DNA of 64,000 nt from Biscogniauxia marginata (lineage: Eukaryota; Ascomycota; Sordariomycetes; Xylariales; Xylariaceae), in contig MU404057.1 in assembly GCA_022695795.1 (NCBI GenBank), positions 558,001 through 622,000 of the forward strand, given 5' to 3'. Positions 11,501-21,280 of the stretch are shown here, piece after piece. Every line of letters begins with the position of its first letter. The stretch's first letter is position 1. Under the pieces are notes generated by a model. The model made no database searches, had not been told where the DNA came from, and was given only the letters and a program-made list of their open reading frames with translations. The position numbers and the translations under genes are program-made.

Positions 11501-13103
11501 GAAACGATCGGAGGAATGGATGACTTACATGCACACCAGCCTGTGTGAGGTTTTCAGCTGGAATCTGGGCGAAGGGCACAAAATCCCCCCAGTCGGATTC
11601 GATCCGTGGGTAATACCCGCACAGTCCACTATCCCAATCCATATGAACAAACTGCAGTGTCCCATCGGCTGCTAATTGCGTGAAGAAACCTGTATTATTC
11701 TTGAGGAGGTTCGGGAGTCCCTGTAGAACTTTTGGAGGGGCGAATGCAGCCCTGCATGGCTCGTCTTGCCCCTGACTCTCGTTGCGCATGTAAACACATT
11801 CGCCACCGGCGCGCTGAGCCAGAATTCCTGGTGAGCCTTCCCCGTCCAGGTCTATCCATTGTGTGTAAGTATCATCCGCTTGCGGAATTGTCGATAGGTG
11901 AGACGTATCAACGGTAATTGGTAGAAGGTCGCCTGGGGGGAGAACACCGGGTGTTAATCGTGACGTGCTGTATTCTAGCTCAAGAGGTGCTAGGGACTCC
12001 GAATGGACGTTGTTGTCTTCACTTCCGGGGAGGGCTCGATGCCCCTTCTGTGTGACTGAGGCTAAGGTTGACCCGGTGGGTGATTCATGATATTGCAAGA
12101 CGGCAGACGATAGAAGGCTTGCCACGTTCGTGATGGAGTTTGGGAAGTGGTGGAATAAGAGCACACGGCGACAAAGTCTGTAAGTACGGATTTCGAATCC
12201 GCTGTGATATGATGAGAAGACATCGGCTCTGACTGGCCAATGTGAGACTTCATCTACAGAGGGGTTGGGATCCGCGTGCTCGCCGTAATCGAAGACAATC
12301 TCGAAGATATAGTCTGCTTCGTCCTCTTCCCATTGTTTCGTGATCCATGTGCTGAAGTCTCGAAACGGGGTTTGATTGCAGTGCTTGATCCGCTTGAGGT
12401 ACCTCCCGGCGGTGCGGCTCTTGGTGGTGCGGTGGTACTCGTTAGGGAGACTGGAATCAACGTTGGCAGAGTCCTCTTGTTTATAGCAGTAGATTGTACT
12501 ATTCCCTTTCATATCATACGTAACACTTGGAAGCCACGAGAACAGCCTCTGCTTAGGCTCAGAATTGGGGTCAAATATACGGGAAGCACTGGTTCGGCCG
12601 TACAGTGTGATCAATCCGGAGCCGGACATAGTACGCCAAAACTGATCAGTATCGTCGGTGCAGCTCATCCAACGCTCTACTCGGATACTAGTGGCGTCTA
12701 ATTGTACTCGGGGCCGGTACTGGCGAACGATATATCCATCCCGGGTAGGGGCTAAACTGTCTGTTGGGACTGGGACCAAGTCCTCTCCACCAGCAATAAC
12801 AAAAACATCCTCATCCGTGTAGTAGGGAACATGCTGGCTCGTCTTTCGGTATATGCTCGACAGGGGCAGTGTCCAGCCTATACCGAAAGGACCATTACCG
12901 GAGAGGGAGTTATAAGTCAATTGTGGGTTTGGGGCGGCATCACCTTCCCGCCCAGGAGGGATTACGGTAGGGACCGTGAGAGTCACGGCGCCCGTTGCCG
13001 CGTCCACACGAAACGGAGAGGCGGATTCTTGAATAGCCTGCTTGCTGTTTATCTTCCGAGCAGATGTATTCGCAAGGGTTCCAGAGCTTCTCGACAAAGT
13101 CAT
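5526..13103 (-). CDS. Tc insecticidal toxin, fused TcB-TcC (SpvB/RHS) subunit with deaminase-like C-terminus
   Basis: I infer three exons: 13103-11529, 11345-10153 and 10092-5526. The introns have 183 and 60 nt, a GTAAGT and a GTAGGT donor, and branch-like CACTGAC before the first acceptor, which is a less usual AAG. Frame is kept across both, giving about 2,444 aa with no internal stop. Domains in order: SpvB/TcB N-terminal domain (about 35-350, with GAVTLTVPTVIPPGREG and NGPFGIGWTLPLSSI); FG-GAP/VCBS-like TcB propeller (DMTGDGLTD, DVDGSGSADM, about 520-650); TcB middle and C-terminal regions (about 650-1000); RHS/YD repeats; RHS core (about 2110-2175, YRYSGYLRD, GRWTSPDPLG) with a DSSG segment where TcC proteins self-cleave. 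A 269-residue variable C-terminus follows, with CAE at about 2357 and PC...C at 2399-2411. In bacteria TcB and TcC are often separate; here they are fused. There is no clear signal peptide. Exon-intron structure argues against bacterial contamination. Confidence 0.9.
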
Positions 13104-13750
13104 TGTATCTCTTTGACTGCTGTTTCGGCACCGTGACTTTTAGGGGGATCAGACCTAACAGCAGGGCCGTTCACGTAGATAAATAAACGTTATAAAGCGA
13201 TAGTATAATAGCCGGATAATAGTCTGATCAGGTATATCTAGCTATATAAAAAGCTCCGCTGTTACAGCAGTCAAAGGGATACTGAATCGAGTTAGTCACT
13301 TCCATAAGTTGTACTTGCCATATTGGGATGCTATTGAGAATCTGAATCAACGTTCATGGCCCCTGCCATGGTTCGGGTGAAGTCTCCGACACGGGATCGG
13401 GATGTCGTGGTGGCTGCATGTCTTCAGCTGGCTCCAGAACGCCTAGAAATGGCCCACTCCAAAGGAAATCCTAAGTGAGTCTTGTAGAACATGCCCACGA
13501 GAAAAAAAAGCTCGCCACTCCTTGGCTTACATGATTGTATCTAGCCAACAGGGACCAGCCCAAACGTAGCCATTTTCTAGTTTAATATACAGAACGTCAT
13601 GAACTCATGCGTGTGCAGCTCAGTATATTGCATACGACCTCATTCTATTAAAGTGTTTAGCCACAACCTCCATAGAGGAGTCAAGAGGGGGTTTCCAACT
13701 CGTTTCGTCCCCGCGCTTGCTGGTGACTGGCGTCTTTTATTTGCTTGCTC
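13104..13750. other. upstream region of the TcB-TcC gene
   Basis: About 650 bases of balanced composition between the start codon of the minus-strand toxin gene and the AT-rich island. It presumably holds the promoter and 5' leader, but I see no definite TATA box or operator. A short plus-strand ATG frame of 40 codons at 13356-13478 has no recognisable features and is probably chance. Confidence 0.4.
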
Positions 13751-14091
13751 ATAATAAGTTTTATCACGTTAGAGACTAAAGCATAAAAAAAGTAGATAAA
13801 GCTAATAAAGGTTTATTCCTTCTTAAAATGCAACTTGTTTTAAATGTAGTAATATAAAAGGAAGAAAAAATTTAAAATTAAAATATATATTTATATAATA
13901 TTAAGTAATAATTTTTAATAAAAACATTATATTTATCACGGTGTTAATTATCGTGATTATATATATTAACTTAAATTTTAAAGTATTAATTTTGAAATTT
14001 TAATACCTTTTTAAAAATTTAGTTTAATAAAGTAGTTAATTTATTAATTAATTATTATAATATTTTTATAATATAAAAAACGTATTATATA

Positions 14092-14515
14092 TAATGTGTC
14101 TTATAAGCAAGTAAGTTACTTAATTTCTTATATAAAATCGACTTTTTCAAAAATTCATAACTTTACGCGTAAAAATTAAAAAGATCTCGGACCTTTTTTT
14201 CTAGTTATATAATTTCATAATTTAACTAAAATGAAAATTAAAAAAAATAATATTAAAAAATATGCAAAGAAAACGCGTAAAAATTAAAATTATAATAAAA
14301 CGTATAAACCTTTTTACGTATTTCTTTATATATTTCACTTTTTTTTTTGTATTTTATTTTAATTAAACTATATAATTATATAATTAAAAAAAAGGTTCGA
14401 GATTTCTTTGTTTTTTATGTGTAAAGTTATGAATTTTCAAAAAAGTCGATTTTATATAAAAAACTATTTCGTTCGCGAGCTTGTTTTATATACTTGCTTA
14501 TATAATATGTTATAC
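14092..14515. mobile_element. fold-back (MITE-like) element, copy 1
   Basis: An interrupted palindrome of about 420 bases. The left arm reads AAAATCGACTTTTTCAAAAA, then TTCATAACTTTACGCG, then TCTCGGACCTTTTTTT. The right arm holds the reverse complements in reverse order: AAAAAAAAGGTTCGAGAT, GTAAAGTTATGAATTTTC, AAAAAAGTCGATTTTATA. The outer ends resemble each other as inverted repeats around ATAAGCAAGT/ACTTGCTTAT. It encodes nothing. The structure fits a non-autonomous DNA transposon of MITE type, but no target-site duplication could be fixed. Confidence 0.6.
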
Positions 14516-14869
14516 GTTTTAAAAATAATAATAAATATATTAATTTTTAATAGAATAAAGTAAAACTATTAAATAATTTTAATAAAACGTAAATAACTTT
14601 TAATAATTAAAAATATAATAATTATAAAATTTCATTTACGAATTATTATAAGCAAGGGTCACGAAAGTTATTAATACGTATTTTACTTATTTCAAGTTAA
14701 TTTTTAACTTATAATAAATATATAAAGATAACCTCTTTCCTTTTTCTTTAAAATAAAACAAGTGTTTATTTTGTTTTATTTCTTCTTTATAAAAATATAT
14801 TAATTATACCTAGCTTGCCTTATTAACGTGACGCGAATTTATTTTATTTATATATTATATTATTAATAT

Positions 14870-15290
14870 TAACGTGTCTCATAAGCGAGTGGGCCACTTG
14901 ATTTCTTATACAAAATCGACTTTTTTAAAAATTCATAACTTCACACGTAAAAGTCGTAAAAATCTCGGACCTTTTTTTTGTTATATAATTATAAGGTTTA
15001 ACTAAAAATAAAATAATAAAAAATAAAAAATGAAACGTATAAAGAAATACGTAAAAAGGTTCGTGCGTTTTATTTTAATTTTAGTTTTTACGCGTTTTCT
15101 TTTCGCGTTTTTTAAAATTAATTTTTTCGATTTTATTTTTAATTAAACCTTATAATTATATAACTAAAAAAAAGGGATCGAGATTTTTCCGATTTTTATA
15201 AGTTATGAATTTTCGAAAAAGTCGATTTTATATAAAAAACTATTTTATCCGCGAGCTTGTTTTATTTACTTGCTTATATAATACGTTAAA
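14870..15290. mobile_element. fold-back (MITE-like) element, copy 2
   Basis: Same architecture and length as the copy about 780 bases away. The left arm has ACAAAATCGACTTTTTTAAA and ATCTCGGACCTTTTTTTT; the right arm has AAAAAAAAGGGATCGAGATT and GAAAAAGTCGATTTTATATA. Differences between the copies are mostly C/T and G/A transitions, as expected after RIP. Confidence 0.6.
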
Positions 15291-15580
15291 ACAACTTATA
15301 ATTAACTTATTATTATATATAATTAAAATAACTAAATAAAATTGAATAAAAATAATCGTTTTATTATTTTTATAAAAACGAAATAATATAATATAATTAA
15401 TTTATTATTATTATAATAATAACTTATTTACTTATAAATAATATTATTTTATAATAAATATATAAACTTAATAATAAGTTTTTTTAAATGTAATTAATTT
15501 TAAATATAAAAATAAAAAAGAAACGGAAAAGCGAAAGCTTAAATGTATATAAAAATGATTTATAAGTTAGTTAAACATAT

Positions 15581-15889
15581 AAGCCACCTGGGATCGATCC
15601 TTAAGGTATGTACCTGGGGTATGTACCTGCGCTGATGTAATAGGTTTATTGCCAATTGCCGTAACCTTGCTCGCAAAGACACGTTAACTGACGGGGTTGG
15701 AAGAGCATTGCGGTGTTTCAACGCTGACATTGATGGGCTAGGGTCGGCTGAAGGCTGTATGATTTATTTAAACAAGGTATCGCCCGGTCGTCGGTTTAGA
15801 TTTACCCTTGGGATCTAGTATTTCCATTAATTGAGTGTATTATCTGCCAAACAGTCAAGCCTGTCTTCCAATCCTGCCTACCCTGCATC
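15581..15889. other. upstream region of the six-exon gene
   Basis: Balanced sequence between the AT-rich island and the ATG at 15890. It probably holds the promoter and leader; CAATCC and CATC-rich sequence precedes the start codon. No specific regulatory site is recognisable. Confidence 0.35.
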
Positions 15890-18097
15890 ATGTCTGACGC
15901 CGACAAAGCCTCTCGCCTCACTATCACTACCCGCACGGTCGGAGACGAATACTATGACCAAGTCCTCGCCTTGAGTGCTCATGTCGTCAACGATGGTTGG
16001 GAGAAGCTAACCGAAACGTACACGGATCTCCAGCGCATCGATTTAGAGGACGAAGATGTCGGCAAGCTAAATGGAGAGCTCTTGCCGTGCCGTATTTCCT
16101 TTGACGGAACGAATCGTGCAGGAATCAAGGTGTTCTATCAAATTCGGTAGGAAACTCTGTTCCCACCGTATGAGGAGATTGCGTGATATTAGCTGACAAC
16201 TAGGTATTCAGTTTCAAGTCGGGCACACTTCAAAGCCCTTCGGGGTCGCTGACACAGGACATCGCTGGCTGGGTTCTCACGGTCTCCGTTGCCGTTGCTG
16301 AACAACAAGAATCTGAGATGACCCCTGAACAGGCACAGTACATTAAGGATAATTTCAATGTACCGGGTGACTACTCGGTAGCTAGGTTATACGCCGACCT
16401 CACGGGTATCTCTCCCACCTAAGCTGTTTAATTCGCTTTACTAACGAATTTCCACAAGACGCCCGCTGGAACGACATGGTCACTGACAGGTCTACATTCG
16501 GGGTGAATGAGGACGGGACGCTGATCACCTGGGAACAATGGAGTGAGGCGAATCCTAGTCTAAAGATAAAGCTCAACGCCTTTCTCGCCACTTGGGTTGA
16601 TTACATGAGAACCCGAGGGTATACGACTCTTGGCGTCAAAGTGGTTATTCCTACCCCAGAAGAGCGTATGTTGATCGAGATTTTTCGTTTTCTTCTTATG
16701 ACATGTTCTTCACAGACAGGGGCTGACAGATAATGGCCAGAAAACCCGCTCGATCCCACGTTCCGTACGTCTTGAGCTACCTGTTCTCAGGAATTCATCT
16801 CTGTTATACTGACTAGTTACCATAGCACCCACCGCCATGCTGCATCAGGGGTTTAGATATCAGAACGACCAAACTCCCGTGGAAATTGCGAAAGACTTTG
16901 ACTGCATAATGTACTGTGAGCAGCTCATGGAACGTCCCTTGCCAACCCGAACCTTTATTGCGGATGGAGGAAACTGGTGCTATCCAGAGTCTGGCTCAAA
17001 CCCAGCAGTGTACGGCACGTTCAATATTAGTGGGCAGATCTTTTTTCAGCGGAAGAACGGTCTCCTTGAGCACATTCGGCCTTTTTGTAGGCTGTCAGAG
17101 ATCACTCTTAAAGACGTTAGCATTTTCCCGTGGGGCATGAACCACTACTTCAATGTTGGGTATAACCCAGATCACACAAGCACCGAGGACAACTATTTCT
17201 TGCCGACAATCGATGAGACTGAGTTCCGATATGTCTGGCATATGACTCATCTCAATCAGAATGGTAAAACTATTGATTCGGGCCGGTATTACTTTTGCTC
17301 TCACAATAGTGGGTGGTTTCTATATTACACGCCTATATGCTGGAAGTTTCAGAAATAATAATGCTAACTACTCCCACGCGGCGCTGTCAGGTGACCAGAC
17401 GGTGGCCCTTGCTTGGAAGCCTGGATCAAATACTATCAATCTCTCCGGGAAAACGACGTACCAATACGCAAGTCAGTTCTGGCGCAACTCGGACAAGGTC
17501 AAGCTTGACGCGAATCTTGAGTGAGAAGTGGAGCCCATCCTGAATACCGACATTTACCAATGCTGATTTGCCTGCAGGGAATCGTATACTGCCACATGGG
17601 ACGTGCCCATCTTGATAGAGACTAACGACGAGGGCCGTCTAACCCTCGTCCTGGGAAAGCATCCTTCTGAGGTCTTGGTCAACGTTGTTCTAGACTACAG
17701 CAAGGAATCCAACATTGGTTCGAGACAGGACACCATCCCGGGATACATGGGTGGGATCCAAGGCACGCTTCAGAATGCGCTGCTTACCGTCCAGAACAAT
17801 CTTGCCCAAATCTTTGCGTCAACAGGTCAATGGGTGTATCCCGGTAATGGCACACTGTATTTCCGCGATCCCATGTTTAATAACTACAGCGACGTTCTCG
17901 CAACGGTTGAGTACAAGCCGTATGTATCCCAAATTATCGTACATGTTGTGCAACGTATTCTGACCAAGTTATGGCACAATAGTATTCCGGCCGGCAGGAA
18001 GGTGCAGGTGCCGCCTCCGAGAGCGCCACCGACTCTGGTACCGTATACGGATAGTACCCCCAACGAAAAGTCGTTCAGTACGGTACCGAACTTCTGA
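15890..18097 (+). CDS. unknown six-exon fungal gene between the Tc toxin genes
   Basis: I infer six exons: 15890-16146, 16212-16405, 16459-16665, 16826-17263, 17310-17520 and 17578-18097. Introns are 46-160 nt, several with GCTGAC or ACTAAC branch sites, and the frame closes exactly to give 608 aa. It has no signal peptide, membrane span or repeat. The start (TVGDEYYDQVLALSAHVVND) and a later PPTAMLHQGF segment recall a widespread family of uncharacterised fungal proteins that I know only as hypothetical. Strand-rich blocks such as ESYTATWDVPILIET could fit a TULIP-type lipid-binding fold like the P47/OrfX proteins of clostridial toxin clusters, but that is only an impression from pattern. 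The gene sits between TcB-TcC and TcA and shares TcA's orientation. A role in the toxin system is inferred from position alone. Confidence 0.75.
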
Positions 18098-18325
18098 GGG
18101 AGACAATTTTGTAGCGGAGAGGATCAAAAAGGGGGTGGGATTTTGGCGGACACGGGGCACGTGATGAACGTCTTTCAACCTTTGACAGTGATCATAGTTA
18201 CGAATTTATTTCATTTCTACGTATTATATCTTGAAGAGCTGCGTTAATAGCGGAGGGTTTTGCTAAAAACAGAACTCTGTGCTTGCGCCATGTTTACCTC
18301 GTATGAATAGTACCATCTGTCGACC

Positions 18326-19697
18326 CTAATGAGGACGATGAGCCCAATCGACAATGTTACATTGCACGCCTGCTGCAGCGGCCATTTCCTGCACCTTCTC
18401 CATAGTTTCATCTAACCAACCACCCCATGTCCCGTCTGGATATATGTCAATAGCCTCGAGTTTGTATGGGCTACGACCAAGTATGGCAAAATACCTTTCC
18501 AGTTTGGCCAGCACGCTCTCCTCTGTCCATTGGTACATGCACTGTGTGCGCAGATCCTCGGTCAGGCTCAGACGTTGTAATGACGGAGGCAAAAGCATCT
18601 CGATGTCAGGCGCCTCGCTTGGCGTCCAACCAAGCAGTGTCACAACCGGAAGACACAATGTTCTGAGCTGGTCAAAACCACGTAATGATGGCAGATGCCC
18701 CCTCACCGGTTCGGCCCCATGAAAGTCGTCGACTTCCTCTGCATATTCCGAGAAGAGCTGGACACGCAGATCAAGGTGCTCCAAGGTCGGGCGCAGGTGG
18801 CGTAGGCCGCGCCCTAGTTCGTCACAATCTTGGAGGGATGGTTCGTCTGCATAAGTTAACAACAAGAGCTTCATGCGAGACTAGCGCCATGGCTACGTGG
18901 GATAGCCAGTACTTACTTGACACATCGCACCACCGGTCGTACCGGAACGATTTCAGGGCTGGCGAATGTCTTAGAAGGGGGGCCACATCCTTCTCTTCTA
19001 GGCTCGTATAGTCTAGATCAAGCTTCGCCAGCGTCGGAGCTGTCGGCCAGTCGGTGAAGGCCTCCTCCATGGCTGTATCTAGGGCCTCTATACGCACTCG
19101 AATGCTTTCTACCTTCGGCAGCGCCCAGAATGGGAGGATGTGGGACATGGGCTGGCGTTGGCGGCCTAGAGACAGGGTGCGTAGGTCCATGAGAGGCGTA
19201 CAAAGGCGGCCGCTAGATATTAACGCATCCAAGCCGGACCATCGCCCCTCCAACTGGAGTCCACGCAAGGCAGGTAGACTACGCAGGAGGCTTGCCGCAG
19301 GACCTGCCAGTGGTTGGGGACGGTTAGGACCGCTGGATACATGCTGGTGCAAGCGAAGATGGCGCACAAAGGCGGCGAGATCTGGCCGCTGCTGTATAGT
19401 ACGGAGGAAGGCACCAAGCGCTGCAGCATCGGGTATATCGACAGCACGGTAGAAGAAGGGCGTTGCTGACCTTGCCCAGGTAGGTGAGACGCGCATAACA
19501 GCTCGCAGATCCTTGGGTTGGAGCTGGGCCCATATCATGCGAGCACACTCGTCCGGCAGCATGTTGTCGAGAAAGTCGACCATTGCGGTGTGGCCAAGAA
19601 AGGAAGCGTGGATGTTATCGAATGCTGTGTATGAGTGTATGTGAAGGAGTGTATGTGCCTGGACGTGAGGGGTTGCTGGCGCTACCTTATGAATCAT
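18326..19697 (-). CDS. F-box-like protein with leucine-rich C-terminal region
   Basis: Two exons, 19697-18917 and 18846-18326, are joined over a 70-nt intron with a GTAAGT donor and a TGCAG acceptor, giving 433 aa. A second ATG in better context at 19583 would give 395 aa and is the likelier start, because the first 38 residues look non-conserved. MLPDECARMIWAQLQPKDLR followed by VMRVSPTWARSATPFFYR is an F-box-like motif of the fungal type. The rest shows irregular leucine-rich strands (PALRGLQLEG, PTLAKLDLDY, LEHLDLRVQLF). Such proteins usually bridge SCF ubiquitin ligases to substrates. The gene is convergent with the preceding six-exon gene and divergent from TcA. There is no direct sign of a link to the toxin. 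Confidence 0.7.
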
Positions 19698-19829
19698 AAG
19701 GGGCTTGCCCAGTGCGAGTAGCCGTATATTTGCTGTAGATATACGGCTTAGTTTTAAGGTAACCGTAATTACAGATATCCCTTTTAAAGTAGTGGCAGTA
19801 TAGGGAAGTCACGTGTGATTTAGAAATTT

Positions 19830-20530
19830 CTAGATTTCTCGTACTTATAAACCACTTTTAATATAACTTATATTTAACCTTATTTTTTATTTAATTAAAT
19901 AATTATAAAAATAATTAAATTTTTTAAAAATAAATTTATAATTATTTATATTAATTAATTAAAAATGATAATAACCCTTTTTTAATTTATTTTAATTTAA
20001 AAAAGGTGTTTTTATAATAAATAAAAGTAACATATTATATAAGCAATTAAGCTAGTTTAGTTTTTTATATAAAATCGGATTTTTCAAATATAAATAACTT
20101 AATTAAAAAAAAATTAAAAAGTCTCGGACCTTTTTTTAATATTAAATTGAAATAATTTAATTAAAATTTAAAATCGAAAAATTTAAAATTAAGTATATTA
20201 ATAAAAAACAAGAGGTAGTTTATATGTTTTTATTTTTTCAAGTTTTTATTAATACATTTAATTTTTAACTTTTCGATTTTTAATTTTAATTTAATTATTT
20301 TACTTTAAAATTTTTTCCGAGATTTTCCTAATTTTCTTAGTTAAGTTACTTATATTTAAAAAATTTAATTTAATATAAAAAACTAAATTAACTTACTTGT
20401 TTATATAGCTTACTTATTTATATAATACGTTATATAATATATATGTGCGTTATATACCTTACTTTATACCTTGAAAATATCTCTATTTATTTTTAATTAT
20501 TCTTAAGGTATTTTTAATGTTTTTATATCT
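19830..20530. repeat. AT-rich RIP-like island
   Basis: A third island of A+T-rich DNA with no open frames, placed between the F-box-like gene and the TcA promoter. Most of it is one strongly mutated copy of the fold-back element, annotated separately. Confidence 0.7.
20030..20440. mobile_element. fold-back (MITE-like) element, copy 3
   Basis: The left arm contains TATAAAATCGGATTTTTCAA and AAGTCTCGGACCTTTTTTTA. The right arm carries CCGAGATTTTCCTAATTTTC and outer words TTACTTGTTTATATAGCTTA. The order and spacing match the copies at 14092 and 14870. This copy is more degraded, with the CG-containing words largely changed to TA-rich ones. Confidence 0.55.
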
Positions 20531-21280
20531 ACCGAACTTTGGTTAAAAAGCAGAGGGAAATCCTTGCGATACACACCGAGTTTTTTTCTACATACATCAA
20601 GCTGAGAACTCGCTCTGCCACGCACTAGCTTCGATAGTTCTTCATTCTATATACACACAATACTACCCTATACCGCCACCAATTTTGCATTAGTGACTGT
20701 ACGAAATTTATTGCATGCTGGTTTCAGCTCATGCGGGACAACTTCTTTCTTGCCTTCCCGTTATTACCATCGGCACTTGCATGGCTCTTTGTTATGATCT
20801 GCACGGCAAATAGCAGGGATTGTTTTTTATTTATTCGGTTATAAACACATTAAATATTTTATTTTGTTATTATTTTATTATTTTATTATTTTTTCTATAT
20901 TCTAATTAATACATGCCCAACACCATGTCTTGTCCAGTCATGCCGCCAATTAGGCAGCCCGACCCAGTGTTGGTGACCCTAGGCCTCCTCTGCGTGTCGG
21001 TAGATGCAGCGTGAGGTCTTGCAGCGGAATATACTGTGCGATCTGAAGTGCATATCATGTAGCCCCCGACACGCTTCATGTTATTCATGCCTCGGAGAGT
21101 CTATGGGTGGTGATAGCAACTAGACCTTGCATTGGCCTCAGTGCCGTATCATTCTTCTTCAGCCTTTATCCTTTACAGAGAATCCTGGCACACTCCTCAA
21201 GCCAGAAACCATCACTCGTGCCTCCACCGCGCGACTCTACGACTGTGATATAGATCATTCCGTATAAGCGGCTTACCACA
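20531..21280. other. upstream region of the TcA gene
   Basis: About 750 bases of balanced sequence with some AT-rich patches (20820-20910). It should contain the TcA promoter. A pyrimidine-rich leader and a good CACAATGG start context lie at its end. A 60-codon minus-strand frame at 20906-21088 has no family features and is not called as a gene. Confidence 0.35.

Larger units (their letters stand above)
13751..15580. repeat. AT-rich RIP-like island containing two fold-back elements
   Basis: A second island of A+T-rich DNA without open frames, separating the toxin promoter from the next gene. It contains two copies of a fold-back repeat, annotated separately. The transitions near 13750 and 15580 are abrupt, typical of RIP-mutated transposon nests. 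Confidence 0.75.

Noticed and set aside
12276..12701. 141-codon plus-strand frame inside the toxin gene
   Set aside because: Antisense shadow of TcB-TcC exon 1.
9974..13103. TcB-TcC read as three separate or broken genes
   Set aside because: Two GT-AG introns with plausible branch sites join the pieces in frame and restore family sequence at both junctions, so one intact gene is the simpler reading.
20906..21088. 60-codon minus-strand frame upstream of TcA
   Set aside because: No family features; it lies in the probable TcA promoter.
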